From positions 2,172,501 through 2,236,500 of the forward strand of contig OZ017801.1 in NCBI GenBank assembly GCA_963969395.1: 64,000 nt of DNA, given 5' to 3'. The translations under genes were made by a program, and so were the position numbers. This DNA comes from Pseudoscleropodium purum (lineage: Eukaryota > Streptophyta > Bryopsida > Hypnales > Brachytheciaceae). Under the pieces are notes generated by a model that saw only the letters and a list, made by a program, of their open reading frames with translations, did not search any database and had not been told where the DNA came from. Positions 51,801 to 63,302 of this stretch are shown one piece after another (within the stretch, counting starts at the first letter, position 1; every line of letters starts with the position of its first letter).

Positions 51801-53243
51801 TCAAAAACCCAAGAGCACGAAGGCCGAGCGGGCACTTACACTGTGACACTTCCTCCACACATGCTGCCAAAGGTTCCTCAGCTCGTTCTTGCGCACGGGC
51901 TTCACAAGGTAGTCCGCCGCTCCTTTCGTTAGGCAACGAAACACGATGTCCAGGCTGTCGTAAGAGGACATGACTGCATCCAACACAACACTCAGTTCCC
52001 CGTTCATACCCATGGGCATATCGTCGAACCACACATAAGTGCACACTCATCCATGTCTAAATCCAGCACAAACATCCTGCGTACTGTGGGTAGGGCTACT
52101 TACTCACGACAGGGACTCTCTTGCAAGCTTCCCGTTTCATCATCTTCGACAGAAGCCCCACTCCCGAAAGGCACGGCATCACCACATCCGTCAACACCAA
52201 GTCGAAGTGGCTCTTCGCATCCTCCAGCAAATCCCACGCGCTCGACCCATTCGCGACGGCGGTGACTGGGACAGGCACAAACCTTCCAGTTCAGGTCTAG
52301 ATTCCAGGTAGAGACGACATCAAAAGCACACGACAACGGTCTGTCGCCCCTCGAATCCCGTTCGCAGGGCGACAGTCACTCACCACGACGAATATCCACA
52401 CTTCAATCCACAAACCAAGATTCTTATGCACTACCATTCTCTCATGCAAATCACCACTCCGTGCTAACGAAACCACACCATACGTATTCTTCGGACCCGA
52501 TTCTACCACATACGGCTGACTGCCTTGCCCAACCCGCAACGCCTCACGACAAAACATGAAATCCAGCGTTCAGTCAGACAGAAACAACAGATTCGAAATG
52601 CTGCCTGGAATCGGGAAAAGTAACGACCTTCGTAGTTGCAGTTCCGCAGCAGAGCGCCAACCACGTGCCGCGTGCTGTCGTCGTCCTCCACCAGCAGCAC
52701 TCGCAAGTTGCGCTGCAGCAGAAAGCTCTCCCACCCGCCGCCGTCCTGAATCCGCAGCGTCGCATCCACCCCGAGCGACTGCTGCTCCTTGCCCGGACCT
52801 GTCAGTGACTGCGGCGCCAGCTTCTCGCAAGCCGCAGCGTCCCCTTCCTCGTAATGGTCCTCGACCCCGTCTTCCCTGCGGCCATCCCCGTCCGATTCCG
52901 GCGTCCGCACAGCGTCGCTGGCCGCGAACTGATGGTCCAGCTCCCGACGAATCTGCTCCGCGATGTCCTTCGAATCCTCGCGGGTCTTCAGCACGCCCAA
53001 GCCCGTCCGACCCGCCAACCCGCGCACGGGCTCCAGTCTCGCGACCCTCTTCTCCCTTCCGCCGTCCACCACTCGATCCCCGCCTGCCTGCTCCCTACCT
53101 CTGTCCACGACCTTGCAGCCGCCTTTCAGTCGCCTTCCGGACTCCAAGAGGGCGACCACATTGCGCTCCGCGCATGCCGTCCCGCCCTCAAATGCCCCCT
53201 GAGCCTTGCTCGCCGACTGGACCTCGCCCACGTCCGCGGTCAT
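48824..53243 (-). CDS. PRR: Pseudo-response regulator with CCT domain (clock PRR), right copy
   Basis: Exons on the minus strand: 53243-52628, 52265-52104, 51973-51840, 51484-51308, 51158-51053, 50839-50359, 50183-49187, 48928-48824 (TAG). All frames compared, in both orientations, translate identically to the left gene, so the 925-aa product is the same protein: receiver with Asp232, EAR-like LELSL, His run and C-terminal CCT. Introns and the 3' region match too. The gene faces the left copy tail to tail, with about 19.7 kb between the stop codons. Its promoter differs clearly from the left one, so the two copies could be expressed differently although the protein is shared. Identity this high over introns implies very recent copying or conversion, or an assembly duplication; the diverged flanks argue against the last. 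Confidence 0.93.
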
Positions 53244-54605
53244 AAAGGATCACTACACAACCCCGCGCGCACGCGTTTTTCTGTCCGCCCACCCCACCCT
53301 CCACTACTGCTTAGGGACGCCTAACCTTCAGATCCCTGACCAACACTCAACCTGTATCTCGGAACTCCTGGAGGTCTCCGTCGCAGTTCGCAAGACATTC
53401 GCTACGACTCGTGACGACCACACGTGACCTCTCGGCCCTCCAAGCTGATCATGCAAACGACCAAACCATGTTAACGCTGGCTCCCTCCACAGCTACCATG
53501 CTCTTTACAGCGTCTCTCGAACCACTTGCTCTCACGCTCATTCAAAAATCAATTCCTAAATTCTTAACCACCAAAAAAATCCACTGTACATCTGCTTTGC
53601 TTCCTTATCTCTCGGAATGCACGTGAGCCACTTATGGCGGCCCACATTCCCCAGCGACATCATCACAGCCCGACGACAGTCGAACTCTTACCAGCACGCA
53701 CAAATCATGCGGATGCAAAATGACCACAAAATAGAGAGATAAGTGAAAGGAGTGCACGACACCACTGACCTGTGCCCCGGCGATGAAGCACTGCCTCACC
53801 ACATTCGCTTCGTTGAACAACGATCACCCGAGAACCCAAACCACCTGATGCCAAGCCGAGCAAGCGCGCACTCGCATACACTTCTCAAACGAAGCCCAAA
53901 TCAACATGCGTCACTCGGAGCTCAAACGATCGCGTGCGCCACCAAAACACTCAAACAACATGGACACTTCCGAAATTGGAACCACACGACAGCGAAAGAT
54001 TATCGCCACTCCGCGCCTCGTACAGCAAATCTTCTCCGCAAGCGCAATCCCAAATTAAAACCTCAGTCTGAAACAACAAGCCTAATAACCCCCGAATACC
54101 GCCCTGCAACCCCACTGCCCCTCGTACAACACCCTTCTCCACCACACAAGCCACCTCCCAACCACCAAAACTCCGGCAGTAGGAAAAAAAAAAGGGGGGA
54201 TGGAGAGAACTCGCTCAGAAAAGCTCGACCCACGACACTGCACTGCACCGAGGTGTGCGAAGCTCGTGCGCGATGGCGAGAAAAACCTAAATCAGGCGCG
54301 TGAGCGAGAGGAATTGCGAGCAACAACGCAAGCTCCACAACGGCGCCACAGAATCGTGCTCCCGCGGTGATAGGTCTCTCGCCGGACGTGGCCCGCTGGG
54401 GTGCGCTAATTTGATTGCCTCGGGGGGCTCTGGACCAAAGAAAGGCGAAGATTTAGATTTCACGGGTTCCGGACAAGGGTACCCTACTTCCGTGCGGACG
54501 GAGCAAATATCTCCCCCCATGGGCCCGCGGCGTCTCACGACCTCGCATTTGATTTGCCCAGCTGGCACAGGATCGGCCGCGTCGACCAATGAGGTCGCGT
54601 GTTTA
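53244..54605 (-). promoter_or_regulatory. Promoter and 5' region of the right PRR gene
   Basis: Homologous to 23388-24720 but with many substitutions and indels. Conserved blocks include AAATATCT at 54505-54512 (evening-element-like), the CCAAT box near 54587-54593, 'catttgatttgcccagctgg' near 54546-54565, 'cgaagatttagatt' near 54447 and GGACGTGGCC near 54385. A plus-strand frame crossing 54300-54827 is a by-product of GC-rich promoter DNA. Confidence 0.55.
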
Positions 54606-56520
54606 GGTCCGGGCTTTTGGTTCCCATGCAGTGCTGGTTCTTTCCTGGTTTTGTGGAGTGAATGCGTGACTCAGCGTGGCGGGGCCGCAGAGGGAGGGGG
54701 TGATCCTTTGCAACTGAAATTGTTTTCCAACGAACTGCTAGCCTGGTCTCACTTACACTTACAGCCCCGCCCAGCCTTTTTTCTTTCCCTTTTTCTTTTT
54801 TTAATGGGAGGGAGTTTAAGAAAATAGTTTTAAAATTCTATTTCCAGGGATTTTGCAGAATTTTTTGGTTTGAATCCTTATGTAAATTTTAATTTTCAAC
54901 AATTTGCTATAACTTCCATCAATTTTGTTGTTGAACACAACTAAACAATGACATTTTCTCCATAATCCTTAACCATGTAAGGTTGCTGCAGACATTAAGT
55001 GTCCAATGGATGATAGAGAATTCTTCTATATAGAACACAAGTGCAACTATTCATCTTTGGAGTTTTGTTGTGAAAAGGGAACATCTTCTACAATAGTTTC
55101 ACTTCTAATGAATACTTTTCATTTTTTTAAGCAATTAATTCCTCTGGTACTAGAAAAATGATGATTTCACTCAAGACCAATTTGTCCTTATGGGGTTAAC
55201 CTCATAAAGATGTTGTAGAATAGACTGATGGATGACTTCACTATGTAATGTAGTTAAAGATTATGCACCTATTAGTCAAGCAATCGAAGAATTTTGGTGA
55301 TTGCCTTGTCCATAGGGAGCCACGTCCTGATAGGGTTAAAAGATGCGGTCCCTTATGACCAAGGTAGTCACCAAAATGTTTGGATTACTAGACTAATATA
55401 TAAGTGTATTTTTTATTTCTATAGTCAGGTCACCCATAAGCCACTTTTTAGCCTCAGCATCCTTTAGAGGTTAATCTTCAAGTGCTAAACATGTTTTCTT
55501 GAGAACATAGCATTTGGAGGCAACTCATTACAAATTAAATTTTTCATTAGAAGAAAAACCAAGGCAAAAGAGGGTTGCTTTTTTGTGTCAAAGAACCCAG
55601 GTTTTGTAGTTGGATTATGGTGTTGATTTTGGTTGGGAGCCGTGATCTTGATTCAAGAAAAATAGCCAGGAAGGATCTTGATATAAATTACGCATTGAGA
55701 TTTGGCAGGCAATGATGTCATGGCATTAAGAAGCAACTAGTTGGAGAGGTGGGAAAGTTGTCGTGGTCCAATTTTGGTGGAATGACAAATTGGCTCGTAA
55801 GAATGTAGGAAGTTGTTTTATTGTCACTACAATGCAAGAAGGGGTATGATAAGTTGTTTCCGAGGTATAGCATACAAATTTTGATCTGAAATTAGATTGA
55901 TTTGAGTATTAAATGTAGGACCTTGCTTCATGTTCCATGCTTGGAAGTAGCATTTCCTGACTTGAAAACGTGTCTAGCTTATTCCTAATTATATAAGATA
56001 TGTTTCCATCAGAAGGTGAGATGAACCTTGTTCAGTTTATCCTTACTCAATAGTGACCCCATTGATCATGAGCATCCTATTATTGATAGTATATGAAGTG
56101 GTGTTGGGATTTTGAAGAAGAATATTTGTAGTTGGAGGGTGAGTGTGTGAAGTAGAAGGTTTTAGTATAGAACATTCTTTACCGATACAAAGTTTGGTGG
56201 GCCTAGATGGTTTGCTTATCTTAGTCCTTTAAGCAATAAGTCTATTTCAAGCAAACTCTGATGCTGAAAGATACTTTAATTAGGTTTGAGAATAATTTAT
56301 TGCATGAATAATAGTAATGTAGTGAATTCAATCATCTTTCAATCTTCTCTCACATGAAAGATACTTTAATTAGGTTTGAGAACAATTTATTGCACGAATA
56401 GTAATAATACAATGAATTCAATCATCTTTCAATCTTCTCTCACGCATTTAGTTTGGTATTAATGCAGGTCTAGTTTTTCTAAATTTTATCAATTTGCACT
56501 TTTAATCACAAGGAACATGA
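54606..56520. other. AT-rich intergenic DNA with a 90-bp tandem duplication
   Basis: The first about 180 bp are still GC-rich but without a partner in the left arm. The rest holds no recognised gene. At 56265-56354 and 56355-56444 a 90-bp unit is duplicated in tandem with a few substitutions. Confidence 0.55.
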
Positions 56521-56529
56521 AAAATGGCA

Positions 56530-57690
56530 CCTGGAGATTACAAAGTCCAAGCATGGATTGGTGACAAATATAAGCCTCTAATTATCCGTGGGTGACTACT
56601 ACATGAACAACCAAGTAGATTAGATTTTGCTGAAAAGAGGAGAAATTGTGATCAAAATGTAGACTTGTGGCTTGATAGTAGCTTGTACCCTATTGATCCA
56701 CAATCTAGAAAATGCCCCAGAATCAATTTGCCCAATTCTTTACTTAAGTTAGTTGGCAATGGAGAAAACAGATTATTTGGCTACGTTAAAAGTCTCAAAA
56801 GCAAATCATCTGGATCAATGGAGAAAGAAGTTGAGAACAACTTGCTTCGTGCTCGCATTGACAAACTCATCTTACAGTCAGGAGAAGACTCTAATAAATT
56901 TGCACTTATTATTGCCATGTTGCAGAATGATCTTTTCTCACTCCAGATTCATTTACTTGTAACTCATAGAGAGTATGAGCATCAATTGAGTAGTATGTTT
57001 GTAGAGAGGGATAGTTTAGTGGCAGAGAATTCAAATTTAAAGGCTTGACATGATCAAAGAGTCAAAGAAATAGATGCAACTCATGCTGAGATTGTTTTGG
57101 GATTGAATTTGAGGATTGCTATAGTCTCAAAAGATCTAAAAAACACAAAGGCACATTTACAACGATTAAGAAAAAAACCCATATGGAATTTACAGTCACA
57201 TCAGAGCTCATTGAGACTTGAGTGAGCTTGTCCCAACTGGGGGGCATGCAAAGGCAACTAAAAGATTGACTCGCTAAGTCATTGCACGACATACTACAAG
57301 GCAATTACAAGAACAAAATGCTCTTGGATCCTTGCATAGAAGATTGTGTAGTACTCAACAAATGCAAGAGTGAACATGAAAAGTATTTGGCTCTCTTGTC
57401 AAGAACGAAGGTTGATAACTTGATGACATTGCCTACATTCAAAATAGTAGGAGTTAGGATGGCCAACTATTACATAAACCGAATTGGTAAGATTGTGGGA
57501 CCATGTTTTATTCTACAAACTTGTGGTGAGAATGGGATTACACAAGCTAGATATAATTCTTTCTATAAAAATTCAAAGGAAAGATTCAGTCTACTGGAAA
57601 GGGACTACAACTAGGATGTTTGTCCAACTTCTATCAAGTTCAATTGCTTTGAAAGGAATTAAATATGAATCTAGAGGACTTAGTTGGAAG
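56530..57690 (+). pseudogene. Decayed reading frame, possibly retroelement-derived
   Basis: From the ATG near 56527 a frame can be followed with stops and frame changes to about 57690. Its best open piece is 56665-57048 (127 residues). The pieces contain a Leu/Glu/Lys-rich stretch that could form a coiled coil and no enzyme motif. Later pieces (57282-57614, 57484-57690) lie in other frames. I do not recognise the family. A retroelement capsid-like protein is possible, or a plant coiled-coil protein remnant. The chromovirus LTR starts at 57693, so the element either inserted into it or borders it. Confidence 0.35.
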
Positions 57691-57910
57691 GCTGTTGCGA
57701 ACGGCAACTCTTGGACGGAATCAAGATCAGATTTGAGGGGATACCTCAAACAGAGACAAGAACAAGCTAGAAGTGAGGGGATTCCTCACACACGACTCAG
57801 AATGTGCTTCAAGATGAGAAAACTAGAAGATGTATTGATAACATGAAGTCAAAGAATGACTAGGTACAACTGGTATTGAAGAGAGTGAGGGACAATGGCC
57901 CTCGACTCTC

Positions 57911-57918
57911 TATTTATA
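57911..57918 (-). promoter_or_regulatory. TATA box of the LTR promoter
   Basis: TATAAATA on the minus strand. The same box is at 63919-63926 in the 5' LTR. Transcription would be expected to start about 25-35 bp downstream (near 57880). Confidence 0.75.
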
Positions 57919-57928
57919 CTAGACTAAG

Positions 57929-58056
57929 GAACCTTCCGGAATGAGGCCTTGGAAACCTCTGGAAATATCCGTAGGTCTTTCCGAAAGCTTGTGGAAGCTT
58001 CCGGAAACTAGGAGGATCTAGTAAAACCTTCTGGAAGCTTGTAGAAGCTTCCGGAA
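57929..58056 (-). promoter_or_regulatory. Cluster of heat-shock elements in LTR U3
   Basis: The consensus heat-shock element is alternating GAA and TTC at two-base spacing. Perfect three-unit elements GAAnnTTCnnGAA occur at 57929-57941 and 57994-58006. A six-unit array (TTC GAA TTG GAA TTC GAA, one unit imperfect) spans 58029-58056. A weaker site is near 57979-57986. The nearest lies about 10 bp upstream of the TATA box. The visible part of the 5' LTR repeats the first element at 63937-63949. Such sites bind trimeric HSF proteins; heat induction of this element is inference. Confidence 0.8.
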
Positions 58057-58230
58057 ACAAATAGAAATTAATGAAGACTATTGGAATCTATTAGAATCAT
58101 TGAAAACAACTTGTACACTAGGCCACCGCTTTTGAGAAGGTTCTTAAGAGGCATCCTTGTTGCAAAGGCGGTGGGAACTCTATTAGGGACGAAACTACTG
58201 AATAAGGCCCGGTATGGCACGTACGTAACA

Positions 58231-58243
58231 TCACCCCCCCTTC
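58231..58243 (-). other. Polypurine tract
   Basis: On the minus strand GAAGGGGGGGTGA directly precedes the 3' LTR, the expected plus-strand primer site. Confidence 0.8.
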
Positions 58244-58686
58244 AAAGAACGAGTTTCACGAGTTCACCTATGGGCAAATAGCATGAATAGAAAAGAGAAT
58301 GTTCACGTGGGACTTCACGTGACCGCGACAAAAGAAAAGAATGTTCGGTGGACAGAATACCGTTAGACGAAATGTTGGCGGCAAAAAGGCGGCGAATGGC
58401 GGCGAGTCCGACGACGGTAAGAAATAGTAGCGTTGCTAAACTGAAGTATAAGGCCGTGTAAATGACAACATGAGACATCGGCGAGGTGGTGATTACGATG
58501 TTATCGACTTTTTCGGCCGACGTGAGTTCGAAGGCCTGTCCCCTCAAAACTGAGCTAATATATTGTTACCTCGTCGATACCACCATCGTTTTAGTTCAAA
58601 GTCTCAGCATCTACACCAGCACCAAGAAAAATCTTGCAGAACTTGGTATTGGTGTTGGTCCAGACGCATGAAACTCAAACACCTTA

Positions 58687-59937
58687 GTTTTTGCGGATAC
58701 TGCCGATGAAATTCTTGAATCATTTCAGGGGCGTTGTCGAGATTAGAGGCAGGCTCCCATGTTCTTTCGCTGACTTCGTAGCCTTGCCAATGCACAAGAT
58801 ATTCAAGTCGTCGTCGATGGATGACGAGTTAAGAATCTCTGAAACTTCAAATTCTTCTTCACCTTCGATTTCAATTGGAGGCGGAGATTCTTGAATCCTT
58901 CCTGGTAATGTTGATTCTTTGTAGGGTTCGAAGAGAGAGACGTGAAATACGGGATGAATCTTCATAGAAGGAGGTAGCTTTAATCGATAAGCCACCTTAT
59001 TGATTTGTTTGGCGACTGAAAACGGCCCTAGGCGGCAGTAGTCAAGTTTGTCAGATGGCCGTCGAGTCTTTAAATTTCAACGGAGGAGCCAAACCTTGTC
59101 TCCAATAGAAATCAAAGGATGTTGCTTGCGAGACTTATCTACATTGGTTTTCTGATGCTCCTGAGCTTCAAGAAATTTTTTTTTCATCTGCTTCTGAATA
59201 TCAGATAGTCGGGTAGCAAGATCTATAGCAGCTGGATTCTCTAAGATGTTGAGATTGAATTGATCAAACTTTGGATGATGGCCATAATTTGCAAAGAAAG
59301 ACGTCTATCGGGTAGACCCTTGCAATGTATTGTTGTATGCAAACTCCGCCAGTGGCAATAAGTCCGTCCAATTATCTTGATGGTAATTGATGGTGCAGCG
59401 CGAGTACTGCTCCAACACTTGGTTGACGCGCTCGGTTTGTCCGTCGGTCTGAGGATGGTATACTGAAGACAATTTGATCTCCACCCCTAGGATTTTGAAC
59501 AAAGATTGCCAAAACTTGGATGTGAATTGCGTCCTACGATCAGAGATAATATCGGCGGGTAAGCCATGGATTCTGTAGACATTGTCTACAAAGAGTTTTG
59601 TCGTTTCTTCGCCGGTAACTGTCTTGTGACACGGAATAAAGTGCGCCATCTTAGTGAGCCAGTCGACAACAACAAAAATAGAATCAAAGGTCTTGGACGA
59701 CAGAAGATCCACTATGAAGTCCATGGATATGGATGTCCATGGCTTTTCAGAAATTGACAATGGTTGAAGTAGTCCGTATGGCCGATGACGAGGAATCTTG
59801 GATCTTGAACAAGTGTCACATGTCGTGACGTATTCTTTAACGGCCTTCTACATTTGGGGCCACCAGAAATCCCGAGATACGAGCTCCATGGTCTTGTTAT
59901 AACCAAAATGTCCCGCCGATGGAAAATCATGTCGGGA
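58687..59937 (-). pseudogene. Chromovirus integrase and chromodomain, broken
   Basis: The HHCC zinc-binding region is read from about 59935 to 59790 with an in-frame stop at 59848-59850. The catalytic core (59760-59305) shows the Asp, Asp and Glu positions in MDFIVDLL, IISDRRTQF and QTDGQTERVNQVLEQ. A stop follows STR at about 59305. The GPF/Y-type C-terminal part ends in [14 protein letters not shown] (near 58960-58920). The chromodomain starts [10 protein letters not shown] (near 58860), is shifted to another frame around 58800, and ends [13 protein letters not shown]...PEMIQEFH (58790-58690). It would target integration to heterochromatin if intact. Confidence 0.88.
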
Positions 59938-62310
59938 TTAGAACACTCGGAGCCGACATGGGCCTTCAGGGACATAAATCAATCCTTGATAATATAGCAA
60001 CCCATCTTGGAACTGGAATCTTGGATCATAATCATCTCGGAGTGTCTCACCTCCATATGATTTACAGATCTGTGGACTAGACGTAGGTTGGTTCGGAGAT
60101 TCCAAATCTACAACCTCTGATTCAGGAATTTGAGAGTCCATTCTTGGGATTTCTCCAAGGCTGGAATTACCAACATTGTTCTTGAGTTTCAAGGCCAAAG
60201 GATTAGATTGCAAGTTCACTCGGATTTCTTGGAGAAACGATGTATCTACCGAAGTTGTGGTGCGCATAGCCTTGAGCTGGAGTTGTTTGGGCTTGATTAG
60301 AGTAGATCGTTGTTGATCGTAAGCTGCGTCTCCCTCTTTGGGTGCAAGATACGCTCGTCGAGAAAGAGCGTCAGACCGAATTTGTTGGGAACCAGGGCGG
60401 TAGGTGATGACAAAGTTGAAGCGCGAAAGCGATATACTCCAACGGGCTTGTCGTCGATTCAACACCTTAGCAGACATGAAATACTCGAGGTTTTTGTGGT
60501 CGGTATAGACTATAACCGGATGTTGAGCTCCTTCGAGGAAATGTCGCCACTCTTGGAATGAATCAGCAATAGCTAAGAGTTCCTTATCGTGGATTTCGTA
60601 ATTGATCTCCGCGGCAGTGAACTTTCTTGAATGGAATGCAACAGGATGGAGGCGTCCGTCTTTGCTAGATTGCGAGAGGACTGCTCCAAGGGCAAAATCA
60701 GAAGCATCCGTTTCTAGGAAGAACGACTTTTGAAAGTCAGGATGTGTCAAGATAGGCACCGTTGTAAATGCCTTCTTCAGAGTTTCAAATGCTTGGCCTA
60801 CTTCCGTACTCCACTCAAGCTTGTCTTTGCAAGTCAATCGAGTCAACGGAGCAGCAATCTTGGAATATTTCTGGATGAAGATTCGATAGAAGTTTGCGAA
60901 TTCCAGGAAACATTGAACGTCTCGAATGGTTGCCGGTCTCTTCCACTCGGTCACCGTCTGGATCTTCTTTGGGTCCATGGACAGACCCTCTCCAGAAACA
61001 ATGTAGCTCAAGAACTCGACTTGGAGTTGGTGAAAAACGCACTTCTCGAGCTTGGCGTATAGTCTAATGTTGCGCAGCTTTTCCAACACTAATTGAACGT
61101 GTTTTTTGTGGTCCTCTTTGTCCTTTGAGTAGATGAGAATATCATCAAGGTAGCAAACTACAAAATCGTCCAAGAATTCACGGAACATATCGTTCATCAA
61201 ATGTTGAAAGATAGTAGGTGCATTAGTAAGACCAAATGGCATGACATTGTATTCAAAATGTCCATACCTTGTTCGGAACGCAGTCTTCCATTCGTCACCT
61301 TCTTTGATGCGTACTAAGTTGTATGCTCCGCGAAGATCAATCTTGGTATAGATTTTTGCTTGGCCAAGCTGATCGAGAAGTCCAGAGATGAGCAGTAATG
61401 GATACCGATTCTTGATCGTGACTTTGTTCAATCCACGATAATCCACGCACATTCGAAGGGACCAATCTTTTTTCTTCACAAATAAGATAGAAGCTCCTGC
61501 CGGTGATTTGGAGTGCCGAATAAAATTCTTTGCACGATTTTCGTCTAGGTAATCTCGCAACGCAGTAAGTTCGTTTTGGGAGAGACCGTAGATTGGACCA
61601 AATGGCGGTTGCGCACCTTCTTGTAGTTCGATGCCGCAATCGTACGGTCGATGTTGAGGAAGTGTATCGGCGTTCTTCTTCTCAAATACGTCTCGATATT
61701 GCTCATATTGTGCTGATAACTTGGTTGATCCTTGAAAGGGTTGAGGCATCGGAATTGTATACACTACAAACATATTCTCCTTCTTTGCAGCTCTCATAAA
61801 AGCTCGGGCTCCGACCATCAATGGTGTTTTAGTCTTGGTCCCTTGTACTTGATGTGAATGAAATTTTGGGGCAACTATAGGATATCTAGGTGTAGTTTGG
61901 AACGTTAGCTTTCGCTTATTCCAATCTATATCAGGATTATTTCTATCTAGCCAAGAAAGGCCTAAAATGAGAGGATTAGAAGGGGAACTGATGACGTTGA
62001 AAACAACGGTACTTTGATGTCATTCTAGGCTGATGTCTAAGGGTTTAGTCTCGTGTGTGACATCTCCCGAGATCAAGGGTCTACCATCGATAACTTCTAC
62101 TGCAATAGGATATTTTTTAGGAATTACGGGAAGGTTATGTTGTTCTACAAAGTCTTTATCAATAAAACAGGCAGAGGCTCCGAAATCTAGCAGGGCTTTG
62201 ACCTTTATGATATGCGGATAAAAATCTATTTTAAATGGAATATCAAAACATGGAGAGGCTTTAGAGGATAGGATAGGACCTGATGACTTGACAATATCTG
62301 TCAGCCGCAC
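59938..62310 (-). pseudogene. Chromovirus protease, reverse transcriptase and RNase H, broken
   Basis: Aspartic protease at 62310-62020: the motif reads LLDFGAS, so the second position of the usual D-S/T-G is Phe. A stop at about 62020 separates it from the long open frame up to 59938. The RT has LRMCVDYRGLN, PFGLTNAP and the active site YLDD (near 61152-61141). RNase H begins around FLETDASDFALG and includes YTDHKNLEYF; DALSRR marks the tether to integrase. The frame stops at 59938. Some active-site residues are kept, but the stops make it a pseudogene. Confidence 0.92.
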
Positions 62311-63302
62311 GGTCCATACTGTGGCTGGCTGATGTCGTTTCCCGAGTGCATTTTTTCACATCTCGGTTCGGAAGTGCTTGAGGTGTATCGAAATTTGTGC
62401 GGCTTTGGAACTGCAACCTTCGCAGGACAGTTGTGTGCGCGGTGGTTCTTTCCTCCACAATACATGCACAAGTCTTCCTTTCGACGTCTATCTTTTTCTT
62501 CTTGAGTCAATCTCTTGACTCTTAAAGCGTCGATTTGCATGGGCTCTGGCATTGACACACTTGAAGATGTTTGGCGAGTTGGAGCTGCATACTCTGCTCG
62601 ATAGAATCCAGGTGTTGATCGTCGCTCTTGTCGGCGTTCAAACAGTCGATTATCGCAATTAACTGCTTGAATTACGGCCTCAGATAGAGTAGTCGGTCTG
62701 GGCAAGTTCAATAGCAAGTCTTTTGCATCGTCACGCAGTCCCCATCGAAACGCGCTGATGAGAGTGTTGTCGTCTCACTCTACGTCGCAAGCGAGTTGTC
62801 GAAATTCTGTAGCATATGTTGAGGCTGCACGCGATTGTTGTTGCAGAGTTCGAAGTTTTGTTGTTGCTATGAGGGCTCGATCATTTTTTCCAAAAGTATT
62901 ATTGAATTCTTCTAAGAATTGATCGAGGTTTGTCAAAAGTGGAGAATTTTTTTCCAACAATGGCGAGAACCACGATAACGCAGTTCCGGTAAGCAAGGTT
63001 CCAATGAGCCCAACTTGTATTTCTGCGGTTGGATATCTTTAGGGTTGAAGGCGGAAAATAAGCCGAATTTGATTCACAAAGTCTCGAAATTTTGCTCGAT
63101 TCCCATCGAACTTGTCCGGCAAACTTACTCGAGGCTCCTTTGGCACCGACGGAATTGAATTTGTCACTGGTGCCGAAATATGGATTGGAGCGTGGGCAAC
63201 TTGAAGTTGTTCCAAAGTACTTCGCCGATTGGCGTTTTCTTGCTGCAACTGCTGCAGCATGGCCAAGACGTCGTTCATCTGGATAGCAGAAACGTCATCC
63301 AT
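62301..63302 (-). pseudogene. Chromovirus gag with CCHC zinc knuckle, broken
   Basis: Starts with ATG at 63302 (MDDVSAIQ). Continues through the capsid-like region (LPDKFDGNRAKFRDFVNQI; LTGTALSWFSPLL) to the knuckle CMYCGGKNHRAHNC near 62470-62425. Stops interrupt it at about 63041-63039 and 62777-62775. The second stands where a Trp codon is expected (TGA for TGG). Confidence 0.88.

Larger units (their letters stand above)
48098..54605 (-). repeat. Right arm of the PRR inverted duplication
   Basis: Reverse complement of 23383-29866. Near-perfect identity covers 48098 to about 53435. From there to about 54605 the match is diverged, with indels. The inner edge at 48098 abuts the LINE-like element. 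Homology to the left flank resumes only beyond it, at 44607 and below. Confidence 0.9.
57693..58230 (-). repeat. 3' LTR (538 bp), complete
   Basis: Starts TGTTGCG and ends CGTAACA in window orientation, the usual TG...CA with short inverted ends. The 300 bp visible of the other LTR align without gaps at an offset of 6008. Read on the minus strand, U3 occupies roughly 58230-57885, with heat-shock elements then a TATA box; R and U5 follow down to 57693. Runs of GGAAGCTTCCGGAAAC-type words occur at about 57993-58008 and 58043-58058. Confidence 0.92.

Noticed and set aside
23383..54605. The PRR palindrome as a pure assembly artefact
   Set aside because: Diverged promoters, a LINE in only one arm and diverged inner flanks show two real loci. 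An error limited to the identical core still needs long-read confirmation.
54300..54827. 175-residue plus-strand frame upstream of the right PRR gene
   Set aside because: It spans the conserved promoter blocks of the inverted repeat, is not conserved as protein on the left side and ends in low-complexity DNA.
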